Origin: Arthrobacter sp. N199823
GTDB lineage: Bacteria > Actinomycetota > Actinomycetes > Actinomycetales > Micrococcaceae
Direction of reading: 5' to 3'
DNA length: 64,000 nt
NCBI RefSeq assembly: GCF_002929705.1
Contig: NZ_PJIN01000001.1
Location: 747,244 to 811,243 of the forward strand
Shown: piece after piece, positions 46,919 to 56,021 of the stretch
Numbering within the stretch: the first letter of the stretch is position 1
Layout of the letters: the number at the start of each line of letters is the position of its first letter
Notes under the pieces: generated by a model
What the model was told of the DNA's origin: nothing
Seen by the model: the letters and a program-made list of their open reading frames with translations, nothing else
Databases searched by the model: none
Program-made: the position numbers and the translations under genes

Positions 46919-48046
46919 ATGGATACCCCACAGCAGGGTGAAGCGCTCGGAGCGGATATACTTGAAATCGTGCTTTCTGGACTGGTAATTGTAGATAAAC
47001 CGCAGGGATGGACCAGCCACGATGTGGTCGGTCGGATGCGAAGGCTTGCAGGGACCCGAAAAGTGGGGCATGCAGGCACCTTGGACCCAATGGCCACGGG
47101 GGTTTTGGTGGTTGGCATCAATAAAGCCACCCGCTTGCTGACATATATTGTCGGTACCTCCAAAACCTATGAGGCCACCATCAGACTCGGCGTTGCCACG
47201 GTCACCGACGACGCCGAGGGTGAGGTTACCCACACCGCGTCCGCGCATGCCGTCACTGACGTAGCCATCGAGGCTGGCATTGCACAGCTACGCGGACCCA
47301 TCGAACAGGTCCCCAGCAGCGTCAGCGCCATCAAGGTCAACGGCGAACGAGCCTATGCGCGCGTGCGCTCCGGCGAAGACGTCAAGCTGGCGTCGCGCCC
47401 CGTCACCATTCACGAGTTCAAGGTCTTGGACATCCGCCGCGGCACCCATGAGGCGCCGGCGCACGTTGACGGGGCCGATGCTGACGGGAATGAGCCTCAC
47501 GAGATCCAGCCTGGCGAGATCCAGCTTGCCGGGAGTGAAGCGCACGACGGCGTTGCCTGGGTAGATGTGGATGTCACCGTCAGCTGTTCCTCAGGTACCT
47601 ATATTCGTGCGCTGGCTCGTGATTTGGGGAGTGGCTTGGGAGTTGGCGGCCACCTGACGGCGCTGCGTCGCGGCAGTGTTGGACCTTACACCTTGGAGCA
47701 GGCTCGCACCCTTGAAGAACTTGCGAGCGATCTACGCATTCTCGACATTGCAGACGCCGCCCGCGCCCTAATGCCGGTGCGTGAACTGACGACCGAGGAG
47801 ACTATTGAGCTGTCCTTTGGTCGGCGCATTCCGCCCAGCGTTGACGGGAACCACACCGTCGAGGCGCCGGCAGCAGCCTTCGCGCCGGATGGTCGGCTGG
47901 TGGCCCTGCTGGCTGATGCTGGCAGGTACGCCAAGCCCGTTTTGGTCTTCCCTCCGGACCCGGCACCTGCAGTAGTTGCACCTGATCCAGCAGCAGTGCC
48001 TGATGCCTCTGCTGCTACGGACACGTCCTTGGAGCCGAACGCATGA
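46919..48046 (+). CDS. truB: tRNA pseudouridine-55 synthase TruB
   Basis: Modifies U55 in the T-loop of tRNAs. Catalytic D56 lies in GHAGTLDPMATG; TruB core about 20-280. A Glu/Asp/Gly-rich insertion (about 175-208, with EIQPGEIQ) interrupts the core, and a Pro/Ala-rich tail extends past 340, so the protein (375 residues) is longer than the E. coli enzyme. ATG at 46919 is chosen; a GTG at 46970 (VLSGLVIVDKP) is an alternative. It ends in an ATGA overlap with the next membrane gene. Confidence 0.92.
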   Translation: MDTPQQGEALGADILEIVLSGLVIVDKPQGWTSHDVVGRMRRLAGTRKVGHAGTLDPMATGVLVVGINKATRLLTYIVGTSKTYEATIRLGVATVTDDAEGEVTHTASAHAVTDVAIEAGIAQLRGPIEQVPSSVSAIKVNGERAYARVRSGEDVKLASRPVTIHEFKVLDIRRGTHEAPAHVDGADADGNEPHEIQPGEIQLAGSEAHDGVAWVDVDVTVSCSSGTYIRALARDLGSGLGVGGHLTALRRGSVGPYTLEQARTLEELASDLRILDIADAARALMPVRELTTEETIELSFGRRIPPSVDGNHTVEAPAAAFAPDGRLVALLADAGRYAKPVLVFPPDPAPAVVAPDPAAVPDASAATDTSLEPNA

Positions 48047-48447
48047 CGCTGGACCCTTGGCTAATCAGTGGCATGGTGGTGGGGATGGCCTCCACCATCG
48101 TATGCATCGTTGCCGCGGTGATGAAAAAGAAACCCAACGATGTCACCTTGCTGGCCCTAGCCGCCGTCGAACTTTTCATTATCATTTACGCCATCGCCGC
48201 CGCCGTGCGCCTACTCACCGGGGAATCGCTGGCCGGTGCAGGGTGGGAGTTCTGGGGCTACGTCTTCACCGTGGCGATGCTGCCGGTGGCCGCCTTCTAT
48301 TGGGCCATGATGGAACGTACCCATTGGTCCAACTACGTCATGGGGGCAGTGGGGATCACCTCGGTGGTCATGCTGGCCCGCATGGGACAAATTTGGTACG
48401 GGACGGCCGTCCCCGCGCAGGCACTTAACCCCCTCTTAGGACTATAA
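48043..48447 (+). CDS. Four-helix membrane protein
   Basis: 134 residues with four hydrophobic segments (about 8-28, 36-60, 72-92, 99-116). Not assigned to a named family. Overlaps the truB stop by ATGA and is followed two bases later by another membrane protein gene, so the pair is part of the truB transcript. Small membrane-protein pairs after truB or before ribF are common in Arthrobacter-type genomes; function unknown. Confidence 0.78.
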   Translation: MTLDPWLISGMVVGMASTIVCIVAAVMKKKPNDVTLLALAAVELFIIIYAIAAAVRLLTGESLAGAGWEFWGYVFTVAMLPVAAFYWAMMERTHWSNYVMGAVGITSVVMLARMGQIWYGTAVPAQALNPLLGL

Positions 48448-48449
48448 AT

Positions 48450-48902
48450 ATGCGTCTCACCGACAACATCAACGGCTCCGGTAAGACAGACAAGACTACC
48501 GACCACGTTCCAGAGGGCCGGACCTCTGGCCCGGGTCGCCTACTGATAGCGGTTTACGGTATTTTTGCCCTTTCGGCAACGGCCCGGGCAAGTTTTCAGA
48601 TCGCTACATCGTTCGCTGATGCTCCCTTGGCGTACTCGCTCTCCGCGTTTGCGGCCGTGGTGTACATCGTGGCGACCATCTCCCTGGCAAAGCCCGGTGC
48701 CACGTGGGCCAAAGTTGCTACGATCGCCATTTGCATTGAGCTCATCGGCGTCATCGTGGTGGGTGCGTTGAGTTTCTTGGACGCAGCCGCCTTTGAGCAC
48801 GCCAGCGTCTGGAGCAAGTTTGGCCAGGGCTACGGTTATATCCCGCTACTACTGCCCATCATTGGGTTGATCTGGCTGTACCGCCACCGCGACGCGAAGT
48901 GA
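48450..48902 (+). CDS. Four-helix membrane protein
   Basis: 150 residues: a polar N-terminal tail (1-27), then four hydrophobic segments (about 30-48, 58-76, 84-108, 125-142) and a short basic end YRHRDAK. Family not recognised. Its stop overlaps the GTG start of the acetyltransferase gene. It probably works with the preceding membrane protein. Confidence 0.78.
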   Translation: MRLTDNINGSGKTDKTTDHVPEGRTSGPGRLLIAVYGIFALSATARASFQIATSFADAPLAYSLSAFAAVVYIVATISLAKPGATWAKVATIAICIELIGVIVVGALSFLDAAAFEHASVWSKFGQGYGYIPLLLPIIGLIWLYRHRDAK

Positions 48903-50089
48903 GCTCACGCAAAGGCGCGGCAAGCAACCCCACCCTGAGCGATGGCGTCACCACCCTGCGACGCTTTACCGCGATGGATGCCGACGCCTTTGCCGCCATC
49001 CATCGGGACCCTGTCAACGTTATGTGGACCGGATCCGTGGCCACCATGGACAATGCTGCGGCCCTCGGATTCATTGACGGGCACATTGCCGACGGCTGGG
49101 AGAGCGGCACCAACCTGCGTTTCGCTATCGAAGAGCTGCATCAAGGAAACCCCGAAGTAATGGGAACTTTGAGCTTGCAGGACATCTTTTCAACCGAGCG
49201 TGGGGGATCGGCCCATGTTGGCATCAAGATGTTGCCCTCAGGACGTGGCACCGGAACGGCACAGCGAGCCATGGAATTGTTGTGCGGCTACGCCTTCGGA
49301 AATCTTGGACTGAGCCACTTGCATTGGAATTGCACTGCTGGGAACCGTGGGAGTTCCTCCTTGGCGCAACGCAGCGGATTCACGTTGGCGGCCCAGATCC
49401 CCGGCTACGGGCACGTGAACGGTGAAGTGACCGACGGTTTGGTCTACGCCCAGAGTGCTGAAGACTGGAACCAGCGAGAGCTGCGCCAGGAGCGTGAACT
49501 CTATCTGAATCCTGTGGCTCCGGTACTCGCTGGTACAACCGTGACGCTGCGGGCCCTAGCCTTGACGGACGCGCTAACGCTGGTGTCGATCTGCCGCGAC
49601 CTTGAATCCGTCCGATGGACCACAGTTCCGTTGAACTACTCCTTGGAGCACGCCGAACACTTCATCAAAAACATCACAGTCGATGGTTGGCGCAAGGGCC
49701 ATACGCTCACCTTTGCCGTAGCCGATACGGCCACGGACCAGCTCCTTGGCACAGTTGATTTGCAATGCAAGAACCCCGGGGTGGCCTCCATCGGCATTAA
49801 TATGGGCGCACCATCCCGTGGCACCGGTGCTTCTGAAGCGGCCGTTCGGTTGCTCCTTGATTACGCCTTCAATCACCTCAATCTCAGTTTTGCGCACTGG
49901 CAAGCCATGGTGCCAAACTGGGCCAGCCGCAAGCTTGCCTGGAAGCTGGGCTTTAGCTTTGACGGGGAACTCCGCGGTGCCTACAGCGATCGCGGCACTC
50001 CGGCAGATAGCTGGGTGCTCTCACTCGCAGCGGTGGATCCGCAGCAACCCCAACATCCGTGGACCGGAGCAGTAGTCGCTAAAGGGTAA
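48899..50089 (+). CDS. Tandem GNAT acetyltransferase fusion
   Basis: 396 residues with two RimJ/RimL-like GNAT domains in one chain. Domain 1 (about 12-190) has GIKMLPSGRGTGTAQRAMELL and NRGSSSLAQRSGFTL. Domain 2 (about 208-385) has GINMGAPSRGTGASEAAVRLL and NWASRKLAWKLGFSF. Each carries an acetyl-CoA pyrophosphate loop (R-G-T-G). The two halves are similar, so the gene arose by duplication and fusion. Substrate unknown. GTG start overlapping the previous stop (GTGA). Confidence 0.85.
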   Translation: MSSRKGAASNPTLSDGVTTLRRFTAMDADAFAAIHRDPVNVMWTGSVATMDNAAALGFIDGHIADGWESGTNLRFAIEELHQGNPEVMGTLSLQDIFSTERGGSAHVGIKMLPSGRGTGTAQRAMELLCGYAFGNLGLSHLHWNCTAGNRGSSSLAQRSGFTLAAQIPGYGHVNGEVTDGLVYAQSAEDWNQRELRQERELYLNPVAPVLAGTTVTLRALALTDALTLVSICRDLESVRWTTVPLNYSLEHAEHFIKNITVDGWRKGHTLTFAVADTATDQLLGTVDLQCKNPGVASIGINMGAPSRGTGASEAAVRLLLDYAFNHLNLSFAHWQAMVPNWASRKLAWKLGFSFDGELRGAYSDRGTPADSWVLSLAAVDPQQPQHPWTGAVVAKG

Positions 50090-50169
50090 TCTTGGAGTTG
50101 CTTGAGACAGCTGTGATTGATTCGTGCGCAACAACCCCGTGCCGAATACCTAATGAATGAGGAAACGTA

Positions 50170-51111
50170 GTGCAGATTTGGAACTCATTAGATGAAGTTC
50201 CCCAGGACTTTGGCCCGTGTGTGGTCACCCTGGGTAACTTTGATGGGCTCCACCGGGGGCACCAGGAAGTCCTGGCCCAGGTGCGTGCCGAAGCGCAGGC
50301 CCGCGGTGCGAAGTCCGTTGCCTTGACCTTTGATCCGCACCCGGCCCTCATTCACCGGCCGGACACGGCGCCAGCCCAGATCATGGGACTGGCCGACAAG
50401 CTCGCGGCCATGGCCAAATTGGGTCTGGACGGCGTCCTGGTTCTTCCTTACACGCTGGAATTCGCACAACAGACTCCCGAAGAATTTGTCCGCAGTGTCT
50501 TTGTTGACGGGCTCCGCTCATGCGCAGTTGTGGTGGGCCACGATGTCCGCTTCGGCAAAGGCAACACCGGTGACCTGACCACTATGGTGAGTTTGGGCAC
50601 CCAACTCGGCTTCGACGTCGTGGTTGTCAATGATGAGGGCCACGACCGCCGCTGGTCCTCCACGTGGGTACGCGAGGCCCTGCACAAGGGTGCGGTGGAC
50701 ACGGCCGCCCAAGTCCTTGGCCGCTCACACACCATGAGCGGGGAAGTGGTGCACGGCGCCGCCCGTGGCCGGGAACTTGGATTTCCGACGGCGAACCTGT
50801 CCCCGGATGCGTGTGGGATTATCCCCTCTGACGGCGTCTATGCCGGCTGGTTGACTGACACGCACGGGCACCGCTGGCCCGCCGCTATTTCCGTAGGGTC
50901 CAACCCCACCTTTGTAGGTGTCAGCCGCCAGGTTGAGGCATATGTCATTGACCGTCCCGCAGAGCCCGTCGAGGCATTCAACCTGTACGGCCAGCACGTG
51001 GTGGTGGAGTTTGTGCAGCGACTGCGTGGCATGGTGGCCTACACCGGAGCCGAGGCGCTCATTGACCAGATGCACCACGACGTGGATCAGGCCCGGGAGA
51101 TCTTGGCCTGA
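50170..51111 (+). CDS. ribF: Bifunctional riboflavin kinase/FAD synthetase
   Basis: 313 residues, GTG start. N-terminal FMN adenylyltransferase domain (about 10-165; VTLGNFDGLHRGHQEVL nucleotide-binding motif, and STWVRE) and C-terminal riboflavin kinase domain (about 180-310; GRELGFPTANL and SVGSNPTF). Produces FMN and FAD from riboflavin. No FMN riboswitch is visible upstream. Confidence 0.94.
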   Translation: MQIWNSLDEVPQDFGPCVVTLGNFDGLHRGHQEVLAQVRAEAQARGAKSVALTFDPHPALIHRPDTAPAQIMGLADKLAAMAKLGLDGVLVLPYTLEFAQQTPEEFVRSVFVDGLRSCAVVVGHDVRFGKGNTGDLTTMVSLGTQLGFDVVVVNDEGHDRRWSSTWVREALHKGAVDTAAQVLGRSHTMSGEVVHGAARGRELGFPTANLSPDACGIIPSDGVYAGWLTDTHGHRWPAAISVGSNPTFVGVSRQVEAYVIDRPAEPVEAFNLYGQHVVVEFVQRLRGMVAYTGAEALIDQMHHDVDQAREILA

Positions 51112-51218
51112 GTGCAAGTCTGAGTGCTTTCTCACTTCGCTTCGACATTGGGGCGCTTTCTGCACTAAACTGAAAGATGGAATCCGGCTGCAGTCCGTGG
51201 TGGCTGGAATTTCCTGTG

Positions 51219-51243
51219 TTAGGAGACCGTCATGGTCGCCTAA
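51219..51243 (+). promoter_or_regulatory. rpsO leader hairpin
   Basis: TTAGGAGACC-gtcat-GGTCGCCTAA: a 10-bp stem with one mismatch and a 5-base loop, ending 38 bases before the rpsO start. S15 represses its own mRNA through leader structures in several bacterial groups; this is a candidate site. Confidence 0.5.
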
Positions 51244-51281
51244 TCAGTTATTTGTTCACGGCACATTACAAGGAGTTACCT

Positions 51282-51551
51282 GTGGCACTTGAAGCCGCTG
51301 TAAAGCAAGAAATCATGCAGGCTTTCGCAACTAGCGAAGGCGACACCGGTTCACCTGAGGTTCAGGTTGCAATGCTTTCGCGTCGCATCTCCGACCTCAC
51401 GGAGCACCTGAAGATGCACAAGCATGACCACCACACCCGCCGTGGCCTGATGGCCCTGGTTGGTCGTCGTCGTCGTCTGCTTGGGTACCTGAAGGACACC
51501 GACATCGCCCGCTACCGTACGCTCATCGAGCGCCTCGGCCTGCGCCGCTAG
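51282..51551 (+). CDS. rpsO: 30S ribosomal protein S15
   Basis: 89 residues; GTG start with AAGGAG upstream. Conserved S15 sequence including [33 protein letters not shown] and [10 protein letters not shown], and the C-terminal IERLGLRR. It binds 16S rRNA in the central domain. The frame upstream is a shadow. Confidence 0.97.
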   Translation: MALEAAVKQEIMQAFATSEGDTGSPEVQVAMLSRRISDLTEHLKMHKHDHHTRRGLMALVGRRRRLLGYLKDTDIARYRTLIERLGLRR

Positions 51552-51561
51552 TCTGTGTAAT

Positions 51562-51617
51562 AAGGCGGCCTTCCTCAGCCACGACGCTTGCGTCATTGGC
51601 TAGGGAGGGCCGCCTTT
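51562..51617 (+). terminator. Intrinsic terminator after rpsO
   Basis: AAGGCGGCC (51562-51570) pairs with GGGCCGCCTT (51607-51616), T-run after. A 36-base interior contains a smaller hairpin (GCC...GGC). Confidence 0.85.
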
Positions 51618-51941
51618 CACAGTGTTTGCTCTAAAAAGCAACTATTGTGAGAAACGTGCCAGCCCTCAAAGCTGGTGCAGTAAGTGCGGTAACTGCAGCA
51701 ACTTGCAGAACAAGCCCCTGAAAGACAAGGCACAACCGACGCATTCACGCATTCGCGGTCCTCGGTAGTGGCCTCCGGGAAGAAACTTCGCAAGAAGCTT
51801 CACGCCCGTGGGTCTCGATCGAAGACCGGGTGTTGTACAGAGAGCCACAGCAGTATCCGGTGGTGTCCTGGGAAGAACGCGGCATGTTCCTTGGCAGGGG
51901 TTCATTAGAATCAGCTACCAGGAAATGGAGGTGACTCTCAT
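51618..51941 (+). other. pnp leader, 324 bases without a gene
   Basis: Intergenic between rpsO terminator and pnp. It contains a near-perfect palindrome GGTCTCGATCGAAGACC (51812-51828) and an imperfect hairpin CCTGGGAAGAAC / GTTCCTTGGCAGG (51867-51898). GGAGG at 51927-51931 serves pnp. pnp leaders are cleaved and autoregulated in E. coli; similar control is possible here. Confidence 0.5.
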
Positions 51942-54182
51942 ATGGAGGGTCCCGAGATTCAGTATTCAGAGGCCGTTATTGACAACGGTCGCTACGGCAA
52001 GCGCGTTATCCGCTTTGAAACCGGACGCCTTGCCCAGCAGGCCGCAGGTGCGGCCATGGTCTACATCGACGAAGACACCGTATTGCTCTCAGCTACCTCA
52101 GCTGGCAAGCACCCGCGCGAAGGCTTTGACTTCTTCCCGCTGACAGTTGATGTGGAAGAGCGTATGTACGCTGCTGGCCGCATCCCGGGCAGTTTCTTCC
52201 GCCGCGAAGGCCGCCCCTCAACGGAAGCCATCTTGGCTTGCCGCCTGATGGACCGCCCGTTGCGCCCGGCATTCGTCAAGGGCTTGCGCAACGAGGTTCA
52301 GATCGTTGTTACGGTTCTGGCCATCAACCCCGACGTGCTTTACGACGTGGTAGCTATCAACGCTTCCTCCATGTCAACGCAGCTCTCCGGCTTGCCGTTC
52401 TCCGGCCCCATCGGTGGCGTTCGCGTTGCCTTGATCGACGACGGACAGGGCCCTCAGTGGGTTGCTTTCCCGAAGCACTCCGAGCTGGAAAACGCCGTGT
52501 TCAACATGGTTGTTGCGGGTAAGGTTGCCGGCGACGATGTAGCCATCATGATGGTTGAAGCCGAAGCTACGGACAACTCCTGGAAGCTCATCAAGGAACA
52601 GGGCCACCAGGCTCCTACCGAAGAGATTGTTTCCGAGGGTCTGGAAGCGGCTAAGCCGTTCATCAAGGCTCTGTGTGATGCTCAGGCTGACCTGGCTGCT
52701 CGCGCCGCCAAGCCCACCGTCACCTTCCCGATCTTCCTCGACTACGAAGATGACGCTTACGACGCCGTTGAGAAGGCTGCCGCTACCAAGCTGGCTGCCG
52801 TCTTCACCATCGCCGACAAGCAGGAGCGCGACAACGCCTCTGACGCTTTGAAGGATGAGACCGTTGCAGCTTTGGCAGGCGACTTCGCTGGCCGTGAGAA
52901 GGAACTCTCTGCAGCGTTCCGCTCCGTGACCAAGCACGTCATCCGCCAGCGCATCCTCACCGAGCAGATCCGCATCGACGGCCGTGGCCTGACGGACATC
53001 CGCCAGCTCACTGCCGAGGTTGAGGTCCTGCCTCGCGTCCACGGTTCGGCTATCTTCGAACGCGGCGAGACCCAGATCTTGGGTGTCACCACGTTGAACA
53101 TGCTGAAGATGGAACAGCAGATTGACTCGTTGAGCCCGGTAACGCGCAAGCGCTACATGCACAACTACAACTTCCCGCCGTACTCCACCGGTGAGACCGG
53201 CCGCGTGGGCTCGCCCAAGCGCCGCGAAATCGGTCACGGTGCCTTGGCTGAACGCGCAATCGTGCCCGTTCTGCCGTCGCGTGAAGAGTTCCCCTACGCC
53301 ATCCGCCAGGTATCCGAGGCACTGAGCTCCAACGGCTCCACCTCCATGGGTTCCGTTTGCGCATCGACCCTGTCGCTGCTCAACGCTGGTGTGCCGTTGA
53401 AGGCACCTGTTGCAGGTATCGCTATGGGCTTGGTCTCCGACCAGGTTGATGGCCAGACTCGCTACGCTGCCCTGACCGATATCCTCGGCGCCGAAGATGC
53501 TTTCGGCGACATGGACTTCAAGGTTGCCGGTACCGCCGAGTTCGTTACGGCTATCCAGCTGGATACCAAGCTTGACGGCATCCCGGCCTCCGTTTTGGCT
53601 GCTGCTCTGAAGCAGGCACGCGAAGCACGCCTGCACATCCTCAGCGTTCTGACCAGCGCCATTGACGTTCCGGACGAGCTCTCTGAGTTCGCTCCTCGCG
53701 TCATCGCTGTCAAGATCCCCGTGGATAAGATCGGCGAGGTCATTGGGCCGAAGGGCAAGATGATCAACCAGATCCAGGAAGACACCGGCGCTGACATCTC
53801 CATTGAAGATGACGGCACGGTTTACATCGGTGCAACGAACGGTCCGTCAGCTGACGCCGCTCGTTCAGCGATCAACGCCATCGCCAACCCTCAGATTCCT
53901 GAGATCGGCGAGCGTTACCTGGGCACAGTTGTTAAGACCACTACGTTCGGTGCGTTCATTTCGCTCACACCGGGCAAGGATGGTCTGCTGCACATCTCCG
54001 AGCTCCGCAAGCTGGCCGACGGCAAGCGCGTGGACAACGTAGATGACGTGGTTTCCGTTGGACAGAAGATTCAGGTGGAAATCACCAAGATCGATGACCG
54101 CGGCAAGCTCTCACTCTCACCGGTTGTTGCCGGTGACGAGGAAGCCGCTGAAGAAGTAGCTACCGAAGGTGCTGCTGAATAA
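51942..54182 (+). CDS. pnp: Polynucleotide phosphorylase
   Basis: 3'-5' phosphorolytic exoribonuclease, 746 residues. Two RNase PH-like domains (about 15-150 and 335-555) flank an all-helical linker. The catalytic region has [14 protein letters not shown] and [19 protein letters not shown]-terminal KH domain (about 585-645; [20 protein letters not shown]) and S1 domain (about 655-725). RNA degradation and, in Actinobacteria, also 3' tail addition. The acidic tail [14 protein letters not shown] is polar. Confidence 0.97.
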   Translation: MEGPEIQYSEAVIDNGRYGKRVIRFETGRLAQQAAGAAMVYIDEDTVLLSATSAGKHPREGFDFFPLTVDVEERMYAAGRIPGSFFRREGRPSTEAILACRLMDRPLRPAFVKGLRNEVQIVVTVLAINPDVLYDVVAINASSMSTQLSGLPFSGPIGGVRVALIDDGQGPQWVAFPKHSELENAVFNMVVAGKVAGDDVAIMMVEAEATDNSWKLIKEQGHQAPTEEIVSEGLEAAKPFIKALCDAQADLAARAAKPTVTFPIFLDYEDDAYDAVEKAAATKLAAVFTIADKQERDNASDALKDETVAALAGDFAGREKELSAAFRSVTKHVIRQRILTEQIRIDGRGLTDIRQLTAEVEVLPRVHGSAIFERGETQILGVTTLNMLKMEQQIDSLSPVTRKRYMHNYNFPPYSTGETGRVGSPKRREIGHGALAERAIVPVLPSREEFPYAIRQVSEALSSNGSTSMGSVCASTLSLLNAGVPLKAPVAGIAMGLVSDQVDGQTRYAALTDILGAEDAFGDMDFKVAGTAEFVTAIQLDTKLDGIPASVLAAALKQAREARLHILSVLTSAIDVPDELSEFAPRVIAVKIPVDKIGEVIGPKGKMINQIQEDTGADISIEDDGTVYIGATNGPSADAARSAINAIANPQIPEIGERYLGTVVKTTTFGAFISLTPGKDGLLHISELRKLADGKRVDNVDDVVSVGQKIQVEITKIDDRGKLSLSPVVAGDEEAAEEVATEGAAE

Positions 54183-54185
54183 TCC

Positions 54186-55544
54186 ATGGCGATCACCCTT
54201 TTGCCGCTTCTTAGCGCTGCTGACGGCCACAATGGCAGTGACTCCACCGTAATCTCCGGTCAGGTCGGTGGCGCCGTTGTGCGCCGTTCGGTCCTGCCCG
54301 GAGGAGTTCGGGTTCTCACTGAGTCCATGCCCGGACAGCGCAGTGCGACAATCGGGTTCTGGGTTGGTGTTGGCTCTCGGGATGAAACCGAGGGCCAACA
54401 CGGCTCGACCCATTTCCTTGAACACCTGCTGTTCAAGGGAACCAAACGCAGGACAGCACTGGAAATTGCGTCAGCCTTTGACGAGGTGGGCGGGGAGTCC
54501 AACGCTGCCACTGCCAAGGAAAGCACCTGCTATTACGCACGAGTGCTGGACACAGACCTGCCCATGGCCATCGACGTCATTGCCGACATGGTCACCTCCG
54601 CCGTGATTGATCCGGAAGAGCTGGAGCAGGAACGCGACGTAATCCTCGAGGAAATCGCCATGGATGGCGATGACCCCACAGATGTTGCGCATGAGAATTT
54701 TGTTGCAGCAGTCCTGGGTGACCACGCCCTAGGACGTCCCATCGGGGGCACTCCGGAGGCTATCAAGGCCGTTCCGCGAGAGTCCGTGTGGGAGCACTAC
54801 CAAAAGCACTACCGTCCTGAAACGCTTGTCATCACCGCAGCTGGTGGCCTGGACCACGACGACGTCTGCAAGCAGGTCCTCAAGGCTCTGCGCACGGCCG
54901 GATGGTCTTTGGATGAAGGTGTGGCCCCCGCGCCGCGCCGCGCCAGCGACGCCGTTGCGGTCACCGGAACCGCCGGGCTGCACGTGGTGAAGCGTCAAGT
55001 GGAGCAGGCCAATATCATTCTGGGCTGCCCGTCCTTGCGCGCCACCGATTCGCGCCGCTACGTCATGAGCGTGCTGAACTCGATTCTTGGTGGCGGCATG
55101 TCCTCGCGGCTCTTCCAAGAGATCCGGGAAAAGCGGGGACTGGTGTACTCCACGTACTCCTTCGCTTCCTCGTACGCTGATACGGGCTACTTCGGCATGT
55201 ACGCTGGCTGCTCACCGGCCAAGGTGGGTCAGGTCATCGGACTGCTGGAAGCAGAGCTGGACAAGCTGGCGGAACACGGCGTCACCGCAGAAGAATTGAA
55301 GAAAGCCCTGGGACAACTCTCGGGTGGGATTGTCCTGGGTATGGAGGACAGCGGCTCGCGTATGTCTCGTCTGGGCCGCTCCGAGCTTGTTTCAGGTCAA
55401 TTCCTGGACATTGACGAGACCCTCAGCCGCATCCGCGCCGTCACGGCGGAGGAAATCCAGGATTTGGCCCGTGAGCTCGCAGCATCCCCACGCACCATTA
55501 CGGTAGTGGGTCCCTTCGAGGAAACCGAAACCTTCGGCCTGTAG
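54186..55544 (+). CDS. M16-family zinc metallopeptidase
   Basis: 452 residues. The inverted zinc motif HFLEH (H-x2-E-H, about residues 77-81) and a distal Glu about 76 residues later (EEIAMDGDDPTD) match the M16B processing peptidases. The C-terminal half has the substrate-binding RGLVYSTYSFASSYADTG segment. Location directly after pnp is conserved in many bacteria, including M. tuberculosis PepR. It starts three bases after the pnp stop. Confidence 0.92.
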   Translation: MAITLLPLLSAADGHNGSDSTVISGQVGGAVVRRSVLPGGVRVLTESMPGQRSATIGFWVGVGSRDETEGQHGSTHFLEHLLFKGTKRRTALEIASAFDEVGGESNAATAKESTCYYARVLDTDLPMAIDVIADMVTSAVIDPEELEQERDVILEEIAMDGDDPTDVAHENFVAAVLGDHALGRPIGGTPEAIKAVPRESVWEHYQKHYRPETLVITAAGGLDHDDVCKQVLKALRTAGWSLDEGVAPAPRRASDAVAVTGTAGLHVVKRQVEQANIILGCPSLRATDSRRYVMSVLNSILGGGMSSRLFQEIREKRGLVYSTYSFASSYADTGYFGMYAGCSPAKVGQVIGLLEAELDKLAEHGVTAEELKKALGQLSGGIVLGMEDSGSRMSRLGRSELVSGQFLDIDETLSRIRAVTAEEIQDLARELAASPRTITVVGPFEETETFGL

Positions 55545-55565
55545 TCCTTCGCTCTGGCGCAAAAA

Positions 55566-55603
55566 TGCGGGAACGGCGGCATTTCTTGTCTCGCCGTTCC
55601 GCA
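55566..55603 (-). terminator. Terminator of the 93-residue protein gene
   Basis: TGCGGGAACGGCG and CGCCGTTCCGCA form a stem with a bulged G. On the - strand it is followed by a TTTTT run, so it terminates the leftward gene; it also separates it from the convergent M16 gene. Confidence 0.8.
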
Positions 55604-55617
55604 GGGGGCTATTTATA

Positions 55618-55899
55618 TCAGGATTGCTGTTCCGCGATCCGGGTCTTTGGTCCGCCCGCCAGTGCGGGGGACGCTGCCGAGGTCGACCACACCTGACTCC
55701 TCAGCCGCTCCAAGAACTTTTCCGCCCCGTCGACAGTTGTGAAATCCAGATCTAGAACCACATAGTGGTCATCGTCAATGGGTCGGTAGATACGTTGGGC
55801 CACCACTCCCGAGGCGCACCTGCCCAGCGGATCGTTGCCATAAGCCCCCATCCACATTCCAAAGTCCTTGATGGCGTGCTCAATCTGCAAGGTAAACAT
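55618..55899 (-). CDS. Hypothetical protein, possible alpha/beta barrel dimer
   Basis: 93 residues, no named family recognised. HAIKDFGMWMGAYGNDP near the start and HYVVLDLDFTTVDGAEKFLERL suggest a ferredoxin-like alpha/beta fold similar to antibiotic-biosynthesis monooxygenase or cyclase-like small proteins. It is divergent from a LuxR-type regulator with 122 bases between starts, so it is a likely target of that regulator. GAAGAGG lies upstream of the ATG. Confidence 0.7.
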   Translation of the reverse strand: MFTLQIEHAIKDFGMWMGAYGNDPLGRCASGVVAQRIYRPIDDDHYVVLDLDFTTVDGAEKFLERLRSQVWSTSAASPALAGGPKTRIAEQQS

Positions 55900-56021
55900 G
55901 GCCCTCTTCTTTCCGTTTTAATTGATGACTTGACTGTAGGTTTCACCGCAGCTGCACAACATCCCATAAATCTGGGGCAGACGCCCCGACAACGGCCCAC
56001 GTGTCCGCGCATACTTGAAGC

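Noticed and set aside
50090-50169. FMN riboswitch before ribF
   Set aside because: The conserved RFN element sequence is absent and the gap is too short.
52374-53636. Long reverse-strand frame opposite pnp (420 codons)
   Set aside because: pnp is complete and conserved on the forward strand; this frame mirrors its codon bias.
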